The notes: a model not told the origin generated them from the sequence alone. A stretch of DNA of 64,000 bases from Planctomycetota bacterium (GCA_016745075.1 JADGDD010000004.1:248001-312000); one strand, 5' to 3'; positions 44,414 through 53,815 are shown, counted from the stretch's first letter. A program made the numbers and translations.

Positions 44414-44908
44414 CTATAAATTAACACCCAAAAATGATGAAAGCTCTTGTACCTTCAAAAGCAAATCCGATTCTGGTCCGTTATTATCAAGAACAATAGT
44501 CGCATCATCGGCATGTAATTCCATTGAATCAGTCGCCTCTAAAGGGAGGCGGCAGGACGCATCCACCCACACCACCTGTTGAAATAGTTTTTTTGCTCGA
44601 CACGATTCAAATTCTCGACGGGAACGCATACCACAATAAATATCATATTCTTGGAAAATTTGTTCTGCTAAGCGCGTTGGATTTTCTTTATTATAGGCAA
44701 CAATTAAAGCAAACCATTCAGCTCGATGCTCTGCCCTGTCATTGTAACAATCTTCCTTATTCGTATACCCATACTTTTCTTTGAGCGCATCAAAAATAAA
44801 ATAACGCACAGCCGCTAAAGAAGATGAAATTGAAGAAAACTGTGGTGCAAGTAATTCGCACACCGTATCTTTGCCATGTCTACCATGACCAATAATAAGT
44901 ACACCCAC
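44414..44908 (-). CDS. P-loop nucleotide kinase-like protein (dNMP-kinase type)
   Basis: 164 residues from a GTG at 44908, which starts 5 bases after the preceding stop and follows AAAGAG; a TTG at 44929 is the alternative. The N-terminus VGVLIIGHGRHGKDTV is a P-loop of the G-x-x-x-x-GKD-T type seen in phage-like deoxynucleoside monophosphate kinases and related small kinases. Further on, GMRSRREFESCRA and VVWVDA resemble the base- and lid-region segments of such enzymes. No nearby phage genes support a prophage. It probably phosphorylates a nucleotide or similar small molecule; substrate uncertain. Confidence 0.6.
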   Translation of the reverse strand: MGVLIIGHGRHGKDTVCELLAPQFSSISSSLAAVRYFIFDALKEKYGYTNKEDCYNDRAEHRAEWFALIVAYNKENPTRLAEQIFQEYDIYCGMRSRREFESCRAKKLFQQVVWVDASCRLPLEATDSMELHADDATIVLDNNGPESDLLLKVQELSSFLGVNL

Positions 44909-44913
44909 GCTCT

Positions 44914-47076
44914 TTAATCTTTCTGCCAACGACTCAGCCCTTTACCAAGGGTCAGTATGTCCACCCCACCAGTATACACAGACGCACCATTCCAATGCAC
45001 AGTCACTTCTCCTTGCATGTCCAACCCATCCGGCCCTAGGTCAACAGCCAAACCCACTACATTTTCCGTATCAAGATAAACGTCTTGTTCAACAATGGTA
45101 CAACGTACCTTACTACATTTTTGTTTCGTCATACCTTCATAAGACAAACGCACACCAAAGCATTGGTCATCCCCACCATAGAAGCATTCAAAATTAAATT
45201 GATCTGGGCGCTGACGCTCATGCTGCAATAACCACGCAACATCTTTTTGAAATTCGTCATATGGGTAGGTATGGCCTAAATCAGGAACCGTTATAAACCG
45301 ATGTTTCACTCCTGCTGCCTGCAAGTCACGAACAAAACGTTTGGCATAAAGAAACTGTGATCCAGATTCACCACCTGCGCCATCTTTTTCACCAACCCAT
45401 ACAGACACTGGTAAATGTTTGCAATTCTGCAAATAATCTGGTCGGTGCACACTACTCCACAGCCCTGTTCCAGCAGACAAACCAACTCCAGCCCAAAAAT
45501 CAGGGAAGCGGGCAGCCATTTTCCATGCGCCATTACAGCCCATGGAAAAACCTGCGATATATCGACGTTCCTCATTTATAGTAAATTGTTCTTCTATCAT
45601 TTTCACTGACTGAAGAACATCACGTTCTGCAAGACGTTCATAACCAGCATTACCACGAGCCCATGGAACCACTACAATGCATTGATGTGACGGTGGGATA
45701 TTTTCTGGATCTATATCTTGATAACGGAACAAAGTATCTTGATGAGAATTATCAAGTGCATCTACTAAGCCAATGAGCGGATGGTCATGAGTTAAAGCTC
45801 CATGTAAATACACAAGTAAGGGGTATTCTTTCCCCTCCTCCCACCCATAGGGTAATTGTACATAATAAAATTGCAGACTACGATCTGCCTCTGATTGGAA
45901 ACTTTTTACAAATGGCAAACACTGTTTAAAATACGCATCTTCATTAAACTGTGCAAGAGGCAGGGAATCCAACAAATATTGTACTGCCGTTTGAAAATGA
46001 CTCGCATCCTCGTCTGTACTATATTGTAACATTGTGTATTGGTGACGAACCAGAATCTCCACCGAACGTAAATGGTTTTTCAGTAATTCATTGGTGCACT
46101 GTTGTGTAAGCTGCGCCACCCGCTCCTCAATCTGCGCCATAAGCACCGCAGGGCTCCGAACAGTGTAGGAAGCAAGTCTCTTATCAGCAGAGAAAACTTG
46201 AACCTGGCCAGTCGCATCAAGTCGATCTGCTGGCAATTGTAAACGATAACGGTTCAGCAACCCATTGCTTGCTGGCACCTTATACATCCACTCTTCTTTT
46301 CCAAACTGTACTCGTATCTTGTCCGCAGCCCCTTTATGAGTAAGGGCTAACTGCACCCCAACACTATCATGTAAGAGAATATGAGACACACTGCCACAGC
46401 TTAGCACATCGGCATCTGGCCAGTCACACGAAACAACATTATAGACAGGCTGTTTCTTTCGCCCTATACCAAGTTCTCCCCACTGTTGATCTTTTTTTTC
46501 TTCATTTTTATGCGCAACAACAAGCGATACACCAAACTGCTCACTCTGACCATAACCCACATGCACAAAGGACCACGGCACAAGCAAACGATAGGTCGTC
46601 GTTTGTTGTTCTTCATTACGAATAATAGAATCCAGAAGCTGAGGAGCAGAACCAAGTAAAGTAGAGTCTCCATGACGTAACACCCGCACTTCTGGTCCTG
46701 CTGCGCCAATCGCAGCAATAATCACACAATCATTCTGATCCCGTAAACTATCTTGAGCTGTATTCGCCAAGCCATCTAAACCGAAATATACCGCATCACC
46801 ACGAAACAACATACGGCCTTGCTGGTCGTTCTTTTGTTCTGGGTCCGTTACAACAACCTGAAAACGCAGCCCTTCTTGAGCAAGACCTGCTTCAAAACTA
46901 TAGGAGATATTTCCAGACCGACCTTCTTGCAACACCGATAAATCATTCCACGAACGCGCAATGTCACAACGCACACCATTCAGAACACGCGGTGCCATGA
47001 GCTCTAGTCTAGATTCTTCAGCGAAGAGCACGCAACAGGTCAAAAATGGAAGCAACAAGTGAGATATATTTTTCAT
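44914..47076 (-). CDS. Exported alpha/beta-hydrolase esterase with N-terminal beta domain
   Basis: 720 residues with a signal peptide (MKNISHLLLPFLTCCVLFAEES). Residues ~25-240 are beta-rich and resemble a CBM9/DOMON-like carbohydrate-binding sandwich, though the family is unsure. A helical linker follows. The hydrolase domain (about 400-640) has YPLLVYLHGALT (oxyanion region), the nucleophile elbow GFSMGCNG (Ser near 511), an acidic stretch GEKDGAGG and LGHTYPYD with the catalytic His (near 602), like feruloyl- or acetyl-xylan-esterase-type enzymes of the PHB-depolymerase group. It probably removes acyl groups from polysaccharides outside the cytoplasm. The kinase-like gene starts just after its stop. 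Confidence 0.75.
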   Translation of the reverse strand: MKNISHLLLPFLTCCVLFAEESRLELMAPRVLNGVRCDIARSWNDLSVLQEGRSGNISYSFEAGLAQEGLRFQVVVTDPEQKNDQQGRMLFRGDAVYFGLDGLANTAQDSLRDQNDCVIIAAIGAAGPEVRVLRHGDSTLLGSAPQLLDSIIRNEEQQTTTYRLLVPWSFVHVGYGQSEQFGVSLVVAHKNEEKKDQQWGELGIGRKKQPVYNVVSCDWPDADVLSCGSVSHILLHDSVGVQLALTHKGAADKIRVQFGKEEWMYKVPASNGLLNRYRLQLPADRLDATGQVQVFSADKRLASYTVRSPAVLMAQIEERVAQLTQQCTNELLKNHLRSVEILVRHQYTMLQYSTDEDASHFQTAVQYLLDSLPLAQFNEDAYFKQCLPFVKSFQSEADRSLQFYYVQLPYGWEEGKEYPLLVYLHGALTHDHPLIGLVDALDNSHQDTLFRYQDIDPENIPPSHQCIVVVPWARGNAGYERLAERDVLQSVKMIEEQFTINEERRYIAGFSMGCNGAWKMAARFPDFWAGVGLSAGTGLWSSVHRPDYLQNCKHLPVSVWVGEKDGAGGESGSQFLYAKRFVRDLQAAGVKHRFITVPDLGHTYPYDEFQKDVAWLLQHERQRPDQFNFECFYGGDDQCFGVRLSYEGMTKQKCSKVRCTIVEQDVYLDTENVVGLAVDLGPDGLDMQGEVTVHWNGASVYTGGVDILTLGKGLSRWQKD

Positions 47077-47144
47077 TCTGAAAACCTACCAAGCTCTCTA
47101 ACAGAGCAAGACAGAGCACACCAATAGCACACCTCTCATTGTAC

Positions 47145-47499
47145 TTATACAATATCCTCGAGATGATTTGGCAAGGCAATGTTCTCTATAATCTCAAAGT
47201 CATACATTCCAAGACAGAATTTCTTCCGCTTCATTAATATAAGTAATTTACGCTCTTCAAGACCTTCTAGAACTGATACAAACCGAGCTTTTTTCCCTTG
47301 TAACCTATCTCCGATTTTCTTGCGAATATCCTTGGGAACGTTGCTCGAAACAGAAATAATATGGTACTCTTTGTCTTCAAGATATTTCTTGACTTGCCGT
47401 GTCACAAGAAAAAAAACTCACTATTCCAGCAAGTACAGTAAGAAGCACTTCTGGAATAAAAACCAACAAAAGGATAAGGAGCCCCCAAAGCCATTCCAT
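47145..47499 (-). CDS. Small membrane-anchored protein, reading frame broken at an 8-base T tract
   Basis: As written, an uninterrupted 86-codon frame covers 47145-47405, but the likely gene starts at the ATG at 47499 behind AAGGGG. From there the frame encodes MEWLWGLLILLLVFIPEVLL, a membrane helix, and then runs out of frame after a T8 tract (47409-47416, A8 on the plus strand). Removing one T joins the helix through SFFLVTRQVKKYLEDKE to the downstream frame, giving ~117 residues: one N-terminal helix plus a basic cytoplasmic domain. It lies 27 bases after the PspA-like gene. The break could be a sequencing error, a true mutation, phase variation or slippage. Function unknown; it may be the membrane partner of the PspA-like protein. 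Confidence 0.6.
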
Positions 47500-47526
47500 A
47501 CTGACCCCTTAATCTACTCAATCAGC

Positions 47527-48300
47527 TTACAACTCTCGAGTTTGACCGCCGTCGGCACCGCCGCTTTTTTCGTCGTCTCGTTTTTTACTGGCGGCAAGCA
47601 TGTCGCTGAAAACATCTTCGGACTTGCTGGTTTTTCCTGCGGCCATTAATTCTTGTTGCATAAGCACATCATCGTTGCCAGACAATTCAGAAGAAAGGCG
47701 TGCTTGTGCTTTTAATTGCGCACGTTTGCGTTCTATAGCTTGCAGATTTTTATCTTGCAAAGTTGTACTTAAGTTACTGAGTCGATCATTCAACTGTACC
47801 ACTTGCTGACTGGAAATAATATCGGCCAGAGCTTCGGCTTCTTCTTTGTCCAAGTTTTTAATACGGTCTTGCATTTCAACGAGGCGAGCTTTGTATCCCT
47901 CCACCTGTTGCTCAACATTTTTCTTTTCTGTTTGTAAGCTTTCAAGGCGTGCATCAATTTCACCTTCACGTGCATGAGCATCGGCAAAAGCTTCTTTGTA
48001 TTTTTCTTCGTTGGTATCTTTGTAACGTTCTATCGCACCATTCATTTTAGTGGATACGTCTTCCCGCTCTTCGGTCAATGTGTCTATCTCAGACGTTTTC
48101 TGTTCAATGACCACAACGAGTTGACTAACGGCATCTCGCACTTCTTTGTATTGCTTGGTCCACTCTTCACGAGATTGCCGAAAAGTACCTTTGATGCCTG
48201 CTGGGGTCGTCAGCATAGCATCAGTTTTCTCATCAATGCTGGAACCGGCCAAACCACCAAGGGTTGAAACAAAGCGCCACATACTTCCTAAGATTCCCAT
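47527..48300 (-). CDS. PspA/IM30-like coiled-coil protein
   Basis: 257 residues. After an N-terminal amphipathic stretch (MGILGSMWRFVSTLGGLAG) comes a long coiled coil (about 35-205, rich in Glu, Lys and Gln heptads), then a less ordered acidic tail (KKRDDEKSGGADGG). This layout is that of PspA/IM30 membrane-maintenance proteins, but no diagnostic PspA motif is certain, so a distant relative or analogue is possible. GGAGG precedes the ATG. It is followed after 27 bases by the small membrane protein, a pairing typical of phage-shock-like systems. Confidence 0.55.
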   Translation of the reverse strand: MGILGSMWRFVSTLGGLAGSSIDEKTDAMLTTPAGIKGTFRQSREEWTKQYKEVRDAVSQLVVVIEQKTSEIDTLTEEREDVSTKMNGAIERYKDTNEEKYKEAFADAHAREGEIDARLESLQTEKKNVEQQVEGYKARLVEMQDRIKNLDKEEAEALADIISSQQVVQLNDRLSNLSTTLQDKNLQAIERKRAQLKAQARLSSELSGNDDVLMQQELMAAGKTSKSEDVFSDMLAASKKRDDEKSGGADGGQTREL

Positions 48301-48396
48301 ACTGCCTCCTCTGATGACGAATAGAATCGTCGTTTTTTTGCTGTCGCAAGCATAAGTTAGCTCTCTGCACCACGCAGTTCTGCTACTCTTACTGCC

Positions 48397-49536
48397 TTAG
48401 TCCGGCGTAGATGCCAGCATTGCTTGTAATACCAAAAGTTCTTGCATCAAACCTGATCGCACATCAGCAGGCTGGCCTGCTAAAATACTCCACGTGTAGG
48501 TTTCTACGCTAAAAATATTAAGTCCCCGATCTAAACATGCCGCAACCTGTGCACATGTTTCTGCTATAGTTGTTGGGATTGGATCGTTTTCCCCCCAATA
48601 CAGTGGTACATGAAAATGGCTGCGTAAAATATTTGCCTGTGGCAGATGATTTAAAGCATTATCTAAACAAGGAAGGTCAACAATTTTCCACTGTGAGCCT
48701 GCTGGACTTCGCAGCACAGCCTGATGTAAAAAACGAGGCTCATCAAGTGCTCGTAACGCTGCCAAGAGTGCTGTGTTCCGTGGATTTATACTGGGCGCTG
48801 CTGAGACTTGGCATTTGATAATGCGGACCCCTGCATTATCAAAACGCTGAAAAGCCGCCTCTGTCTCTTCAAAAGCCAGACTGGCATGACAGGTATCCCA
48901 ACAGATACCAAGATAATCAGCAGCACTATCGTTGCCAATGGCTTCCCATGCTTCTCGTAAGGGGCCTTGCCAAAAGGCGACAACCTCACGACTATTTTCC
49001 AATAAACACCAGGGCTCTGGCTCTAAGGCAAGCTGGACACGTACACCATGTTCGTGGTCATACTGTTCGGCGGCAACCGCCCAAAGCACAAGCTGTTTGG
49101 CTATGGCCCTGTGCCGTTCGACCCCACTACCCCAAGGCTTAAACGACCCTGGAACAGTAGACAGGGTGATGTCTTTACCACGAGAAAGAATCGCCGCGCT
49201 TTCTATTAACTGAGTAGATAACCGCAGTCTTTCTTCCGTGAGCCAATCTGGTGTATAGGCCAATTCTTTCACCACAGCTTGTTGGAAGGGCAACAGTGGA
49301 AAGGCATTAATCGTCGTCACCACTAAACCAGAGCGGTGAATATTATCTGATAATTGCTGACATAAGCTTTTGTCAGCATGTAATTCTTGAATGGCTTGGG
49401 CACCCAAACGGAGATCAAGTCCAAGCTGCTTCCAGCCAAGCCCTTCTTTTATCGCACAGGCATATTCTTGAATATCTGCCCAGATATCGGCGACAGATTC
49501 TCCTGCGTGTGCATTAGTGCAATAGGCTGGTAGCAT
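48397..49536 (-). CDS. eboE: EboE-like metabolite traffic protein (TIM-barrel family)
   Basis: 379 residues. The start, LPAYCTNAHAGES, is the hallmark of the EboE family (xylose-isomerase-like TIM barrels of the ebo cluster). Further barrel blocks are VQLALEPEPWCLLE and YLGICWDTCHASLAFEE with likely metal ligands (Glu, Asp, His). In cyanobacteria and Bacteroidetes, ebo genes support transport of a metabolite precursor to the periplasm or cell surface; the reaction of EboE is unknown. Here it is alone: eboA-D and eboF are absent, and it sits 13 bases after the ftsQ-like gene as the apparent last gene of the dcw operon. Confidence 0.85.
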   Translation of the reverse strand: MLPAYCTNAHAGESVADIWADIQEYACAIKEGLGWKQLGLDLRLGAQAIQELHADKSLCQQLSDNIHRSGLVVTTINAFPLLPFQQAVVKELAYTPDWLTEERLRLSTQLIESAAILSRGKDITLSTVPGSFKPWGSGVERHRAIAKQLVLWAVAAEQYDHEHGVRVQLALEPEPWCLLENSREVVAFWQGPLREAWEAIGNDSAADYLGICWDTCHASLAFEETEAAFQRFDNAGVRIIKCQVSAAPSINPRNTALLAALRALDEPRFLHQAVLRSPAGSQWKIVDLPCLDNALNHLPQANILRSHFHVPLYWGENDPIPTTIAETCAQVAACLDRGLNIFSVETYTWSILAGQPADVRSGLMQELLVLQAMLASTPD

Positions 49537-49549
49537 TATCTAAGCAACT

Positions 49550-50638
49550 CTATTTATTCACAAAATATGGATCAATAAAACGAACATCAATGGTCCCACG
49601 ACCTTGCTGATCTGCCAACATACGAGTCAGATGGGCTATCCGCATGTTCACATCTACGCCATACTTATCTTCTCCTACTGCACCCCATAAAATGCGAGCA
49701 CCGGTAGATGTTGTCATGACTATACCCATTTGACTCTCTCTATCCAGTGAGGCATGCGCATCTATATCAGTTATCGTTCCTAGTGGCAAAGATTCTCGTA
49801 ATGATGGCCAAATTTTTAGGATCTCTGTAAGCGCAGGATCTTTTGCTCCTTTTACATTCCGAATAATCGGCAAACCTTTTTCCGTTACTTGCATGATAGG
49901 TGGAAGAATCACGCCATTTTTATCTACAGCTAAAATAACGTCTCGCCGATTCCGTTTCCATGCAACAGGGAGATAGGGTGTTCGTAAGGTGATGTCAACA
50001 CAAACGGTTGGCTGACAACGAATTTGCGATTGCTGTTGACTACCACTTGATCGTCTATCTTCTTTTATTTCATATTCAAAATAAACACGTTCAACAGATT
50101 CGACTTCACGCCGTTGTGATAAATACGTGGCAAACTTTTCAAGTATTGCTTCATTACGACCGTCTGTTATTAGCCGACCATGATCAGAAAATTCATTCCA
50201 TATTTTTTTCTTTAAATCACTATACGCATGTGGAATGCCGATAAAATGTCTATGCGTTGGACGTTGATCTGCCGGACGATGCCACCATGCCATAACCACC
50301 AAACAAATAGCCCCCACCGCAAGAAGAGCCCAGACCAACATCCACCAGCCACCGCCTGCAACCGTGTCCATTGCCTGCAAACCACCATGTACACCGCGTG
50401 TAACCAGTCCGGGAGTTGGGAGGGACTTTGCTGTTTTTGCTTGAGGAGCGGCTGGTTTCTTGGCTGTCGCTTTCTTTTTTGTAGCTGGTTTTTTTTTCTT
50501 CTGAGCTGTTGTTTTTTTGACCGGTGTCTCTTTTTTATTAGCAGTCTTTTCAGATGCTTTTTGGGCAGCAGCAATAATTGCTTCACCACCGACTTCCTCT
50601 TCTTCAAATTCATCAAAAGGCTCAAATGTATCGCTCAT
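49550..50638 (-). CDS. ftsQ: FtsQ-like cell division protein
   Basis: 362 residues. Residues 1-~75 are cytoplasmic: an acidic start (DEFEEEEVGG) then Lys/Ala-rich repeats (KKKKPATKKKATAKKP). A membrane helix (about 98-118, WWMLVWALLAVGAICLVV) leads to a periplasmic part that begins with a POTRA-like segment and ends with GTIDVRFIDPYFVNK, close to the C-terminal strand of FtsQ. Similarity to E. coli FtsQ is low, so the call rests on topology, the C-terminal strand and the position after ddl. FtsQ recruits FtsL/FtsB and later divisome proteins. The ATG overlaps the ddl stop by 4 bases. Confidence 0.7.
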   Translation of the reverse strand: MSDTFEPFDEFEEEEVGGEAIIAAAQKASEKTANKKETPVKKTTAQKKKKPATKKKATAKKPAAPQAKTAKSLPTPGLVTRGVHGGLQAMDTVAGGGWWMLVWALLAVGAICLVVMAWWHRPADQRPTHRHFIGIPHAYSDLKKKIWNEFSDHGRLITDGRNEAILEKFATYLSQRREVESVERVYFEYEIKEDRRSSGSQQQSQIRCQPTVCVDITLRTPYLPVAWKRNRRDVILAVDKNGVILPPIMQVTEKGLPIIRNVKGAKDPALTEILKIWPSLRESLPLGTITDIDAHASLDRESQMGIVMTTSTGARILWGAVGEDKYGVDVNMRIAHLTRMLADQQGRGTIDVRFIDPYFVNK

Positions 50639-51576
50639 ATTGCCTCCTCCATACGCTCGGCAGCTTGTTGAACCAACAAATCAACCGTTTCCATAAATGA
50701 TAAACCAGCCTGCTCTGCTGCTTTCGGTACTAAACTGTGATCAGTAAATCCAGGCAACGTATTCACTTCTAAGATAGCCAAGCTGCCATCACTACGCGCC
50801 ATAATATCTACCCGGGCAAGATCACGACACCCGCATACTTTGTAGGTTTCACAGGCTAATCGTTTCAATTCTTCACAGAGTTCACCAGATTCAACAAAAA
50901 GATAATCAGTATCATCACGTTCATATTTGGCTTCAAAGTCATAGATGCCGGTGTTGGTAGCAATACAAATGGGGGGCAAGATGCATTGCTCAAAACCATC
51001 GCCAATAATACCGATCGTATATTCTGCCCCCATCAAACGTTCTTCGAGCAAGAGAGGGCCATCACCAAGTAAACCAATGAGTTCTTCCACCGCTGGTAAA
51101 ATAAAACCAGGACCAGATAACATCCGCAAACCAACAGACGAACCGTTGTCTCGCGGCTTTAAAACCAAAGGACCAAAATGTGGTAGTGGAATATCTTTGG
51201 GCGAAACTGGCTCCTTGGGGTTAATCACCCAACCCCATGGCACGGGCAATCCAGCTTTTTCTAAATGATGTTTCGTTGTTTGTTTATTCATACATAAACT
51301 GCTGGCTGCTGCATCAGAACCGATAAATACTCGACCGGCGGCTTCTAATTCTTTTTGCAAAACCCCATCTTCACCATATGTGCCATGGATAATATTAAAT
51401 ACAATACTCTCTGATCTAAGATCAGCCATATCCATAGACGATTCCACATCTATAGTTTTTACATCATGACCAGCAGTTTGTAATGCCTGTGCTATAGCTG
51501 CACCAGAGGTTCGGCTTACCGGCGCTTCTGGTCCTGGTCCGCCACAAACCACATCTACTCTTAATTGTTTGTTCAT
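50635..51576 (-). CDS. ddl: D-alanine--D-alanine ligase
   Basis: 313 residues, normal length. Ddl uses ATP to join two D-alanines for the UDP-MurNAc-pentapeptide. The N-terminal VDVVCGGPGPEAPVS carries the Gly-rich substrate loop, HGTYGEDG the conserved segment before the ATP-grasp domain, and LVLKPRDNGSSVGL the ATP loop. ARVDIMARSDG and LEVNTLPGFTDHS near the end hold the magnesium-binding Asp/Glu/Asn. Its start overlaps the murB stop by 4 bases (ATGA), and its stop overlaps the ftsQ-like start in the same way. Confidence 0.95.
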   Translation of the reverse strand: MNKQLRVDVVCGGPGPEAPVSRTSGAAIAQALQTAGHDVKTIDVESSMDMADLRSESIVFNIIHGTYGEDGVLQKELEAAGRVFIGSDAAASSLCMNKQTTKHHLEKAGLPVPWGWVINPKEPVSPKDIPLPHFGPLVLKPRDNGSSVGLRMLSGPGFILPAVEELIGLLGDGPLLLEERLMGAEYTIGIIGDGFEQCILPPICIATNTGIYDFEAKYERDDTDYLFVESGELCEELKRLACETYKVCGCRDLARVDIMARSDGSLAILEVNTLPGFTDHSLVPKAAEQAGLSFMETVDLLVQQAAERMEEAI

Positions 51577-52478
51577 GTGAGATCCTTTGGATGCAAAAAG
51601 AGGTCATCTGGTGCATCCCATGTTTCCACTTCTAATTGTAAAACTATTTCTCGCTCTGCCCATGCCCGTTGGCGCATAATCCGTACTAAGGAATACACAT
51701 CTTTCGCAGTCGCGTTGTCGTGATTAACAATAAAATTTCCATGTATTGGTGATATTTCTGCCGAACCACGACGCTCCCCTTTCAGACCCAGTTCATCTAT
51801 TAATTTACCAGCTGGGCACTGAGGCTGTGGGTTTTTAAACATACACCCTGCACTACGCAAAGCTAATGGTTGGGTTGCTGCTTTTGCTTGTTTTAAAGCA
51901 CGAGCCGTTTGCCGTAAGGGCTCTGCATCTTGTCGCTGAAGGTCCATTTCGCAGGCACAAAAAATAGTTCCAATGGGCAAACCATTGCTGCGATAGGTAG
52001 CAGAGATTTCCGAGCGGTTTATCCAACATGGTTCTGTTGCATCTGGTAAGAGCACCTGCACCCGACTGACCCAATCATACATACAACAGGTACCAGTTCC
52101 GGCATTCATATACAGAGCACCACCAACACTGGCTGGCACTCCAGCAAGGCCTTCTGGACCAGCAAGGCCTTCACTTAAACACAGTTTCATCAGTTTTGCT
52201 AAATCCACAGCGGCACCAGCATGCACCGTATTTCCAGACACACGCAGTTGTGAAAATGATTCACCAAATTGGATCACGGGCACGGAGTGGGGGTTGTCAC
52301 TACAAACGATGTTTGCACCCTTGCCAAGCATACGCCCATCTGCTTCTCGTAATTCACGTATGTCTGTAATGTCTTCTAATCGCACCAATTGGACCACACC
52401 ACCAATACGCATGGTCGTTAACGATGCCATGCGTTGTTCTGTAACAGTATTCCTCTGACGTAAACCCGCTGATAACAT
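51573..52478 (-). CDS. murB: UDP-N-acetylenolpyruvoylglucosamine reductase MurB
   Basis: 301 residues from the ATG at 52478, which overlaps the murC TAA by one base (TAATG); an upstream in-frame start at 52508 would lie inside murC. MurB reduces the enolpyruvyl group with NADPH and FAD to form UDP-MurNAc. The FAD-binding part has TTMRIGG and GKGANIVCSDN; GLAGVPASVGGALYMNAG follows; the active-site proton donor position reads AGCMFKNP, with Cys in place of the commoner Ser, as in several other phyla. ISPIHGNFIVN closes the site. Type II-like length. Confidence 0.94.
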   Translation of the reverse strand: MLSAGLRQRNTVTEQRMASLTTMRIGGVVQLVRLEDITDIRELREADGRMLGKGANIVCSDNPHSVPVIQFGESFSQLRVSGNTVHAGAAVDLAKLMKLCLSEGLAGPEGLAGVPASVGGALYMNAGTGTCCMYDWVSRVQVLLPDATEPCWINRSEISATYRSNGLPIGTIFCACEMDLQRQDAEPLRQTARALKQAKAATQPLALRSAGCMFKNPQPQCPAGKLIDELGLKGERRGSAEISPIHGNFIVNHDNATAKDVYSLVRIMRQRAWAEREIVLQLEVETWDAPDDLFLHPKDLT

Positions 52479-53815
52479 TATGATTTCACCGCCTGTAAGC
52501 ACTGACATAATTGTGGAGCAAGGGCACCAACATCACCGGCTCCAAGCACAAGAATAGTATCACCTGATTGAACTTGAGCGAGAACACAGGCTAAAGCAGC
52601 ATCTCGTGATCGAGTATATTCAATGACTCGACCGTCAGCTACCGCATGTAATTCTTCTGCTAAGCGACGTGCAGAAATATTCGGAATAGGTTCTTCTCCT
52701 GCTGACCATATTGGTAAGAGTGCGACGGTCTGTGCACCAGTAAAACAGGTAATAAATTCATCAAAACAATCTTGTGTTCTTGTATATCTATGCGGCTGAA
52801 AAACGACATGTACCTGCCCCTCTGCCAACAACGCTGCTGCTATGGTAGCTCGAATTTCTGTCGGATGATGCGCATAATCTTCTACCACTCGAATATCTGC
52901 AATCGTACCATGAATGGTAAAACGGCGACGAACACCACCGCAAACGGCAAGCACCTTCGGATCAATGGGCGTCATCACCTGTTGTGCTGCTGCATAGGCA
53001 CACACGGCATTGCTTACATTATGCAGACCGGGCATGGGAATATGAACACGATGACCTTCTATGTTACAATCGCTTCCATGAGCCGCCAACTCAACCTGTT
53101 CGGCATAAACATCTCCCATATTGATACCACAACGAATAACAGGCGCGATGACATCAACCAACACATCATCTATACTGCCATCTGCTGGGGCAATAATACA
53201 ACCCTCCGCAGGAACACGTTGTAACCAATGCGCAAGAGCTTGGCGCAGCGCTGCTTCTGATCCATAATAATCCAGATGCTCTGCTTCTATATTTAAGACA
53301 ACTGCAATAGTTGGGTCTACATGTGAAAAACCACCATCGCTTTCATCGACCTCGGCAATAAACCATTTTTCTGACCCTGCTCGGCCTCCTTGCATACCCA
53401 AGGCTGGAACAGAACCGCCTACCATCACAACAGGGTCACGCCCATGTTCCATTAAGATATGCCCCAGCATCCACGTTGTTGTTGTTTTCCCATGTGAACC
53501 TGCAATAGCGACTGTTTTATGGCCACGCATTAATTCGGCTAGACAAGCTGCCCGACTGAATACAGGCAGGCCACGTTCTTGAGCTGCCCGTAATTCTTCA
53601 TGCTGTGGATCCACTGCTGTCGTGTGCACTAGAATATCTATGTCTGCTGCGTGGCTTGCATCATGTCCGGTATAAAGTGCACAATTATCCCGCTCATCAA
53701 CACGCGCCAGATCACAACCGCTGACTTCAGCACCAGCTTGCTGTAAGAGAGGAACCAATGCGCCCACTCCGCAACCACCAATTCCCATTAAATGAACACG
53801 TTTACCTGCAAACAT
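52478..53815 (-). CDS. murC: UDP-N-acetylmuramate--L-alanine ligase MurC
   Basis: 445 residues from the ATG at 53815, one base after the murG stop; a start at 53827 would overlap murG and adds only four residues. MurC adds the first residue of the stem peptide. The N-terminal Rossmann block is VHLMGIGGCGVGALVPLLQQ (20), the ATP loop AGSHGKTTTTW, and the Mur-ligase signature EAEHLDYYGS and DYAHHPTEI with metal and substrate contacts. No Ddl fusion, unlike Chlamydiae. Confidence 0.95.
   Translation of the reverse strand: MFAGKRVHLMGIGGCGVGALVPLLQQAGAEVSGCDLARVDERDNCALYTGHDASHAADIDILVHTTAVDPQHEELRAAQERGLPVFSRAACLAELMRGHKTVAIAGSHGKTTTTWMLGHILMEHGRDPVVMVGGSVPALGMQGGRAGSEKWFIAEVDESDGGFSHVDPTIAVVLNIEAEHLDYYGSEAALRQALAHWLQRVPAEGCIIAPADGSIDDVLVDVIAPVIRCGINMGDVYAEQVELAAHGSDCNIEGHRVHIPMPGLHNVSNAVCAYAAAQQVMTPIDPKVLAVCGGVRRRFTIHGTIADIRVVEDYAHHPTEIRATIAAALLAEGQVHVVFQPHRYTRTQDCFDEFITCFTGAQTVALLPIWSAGEEPIPNISARRLAEELHAVADGRVIEYTRSRDAALACVLAQVQSGDTILVLGAGDVGALAPQLCQCLQAVKS

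Noticed and set aside
47179..47649. Plus-strand 156-codon ORF
   Set aside because: It runs antisense across the small membrane protein and the PspA-like gene, has no ribosome site and no recognisable protein features.
48316..48339. Hairpin with a T7 run on the plus strand
   Set aside because: The stem is only 5 bp and no plus-strand gene precedes it; on the minus strand it is merely part of the leader of the PspA-like gene.
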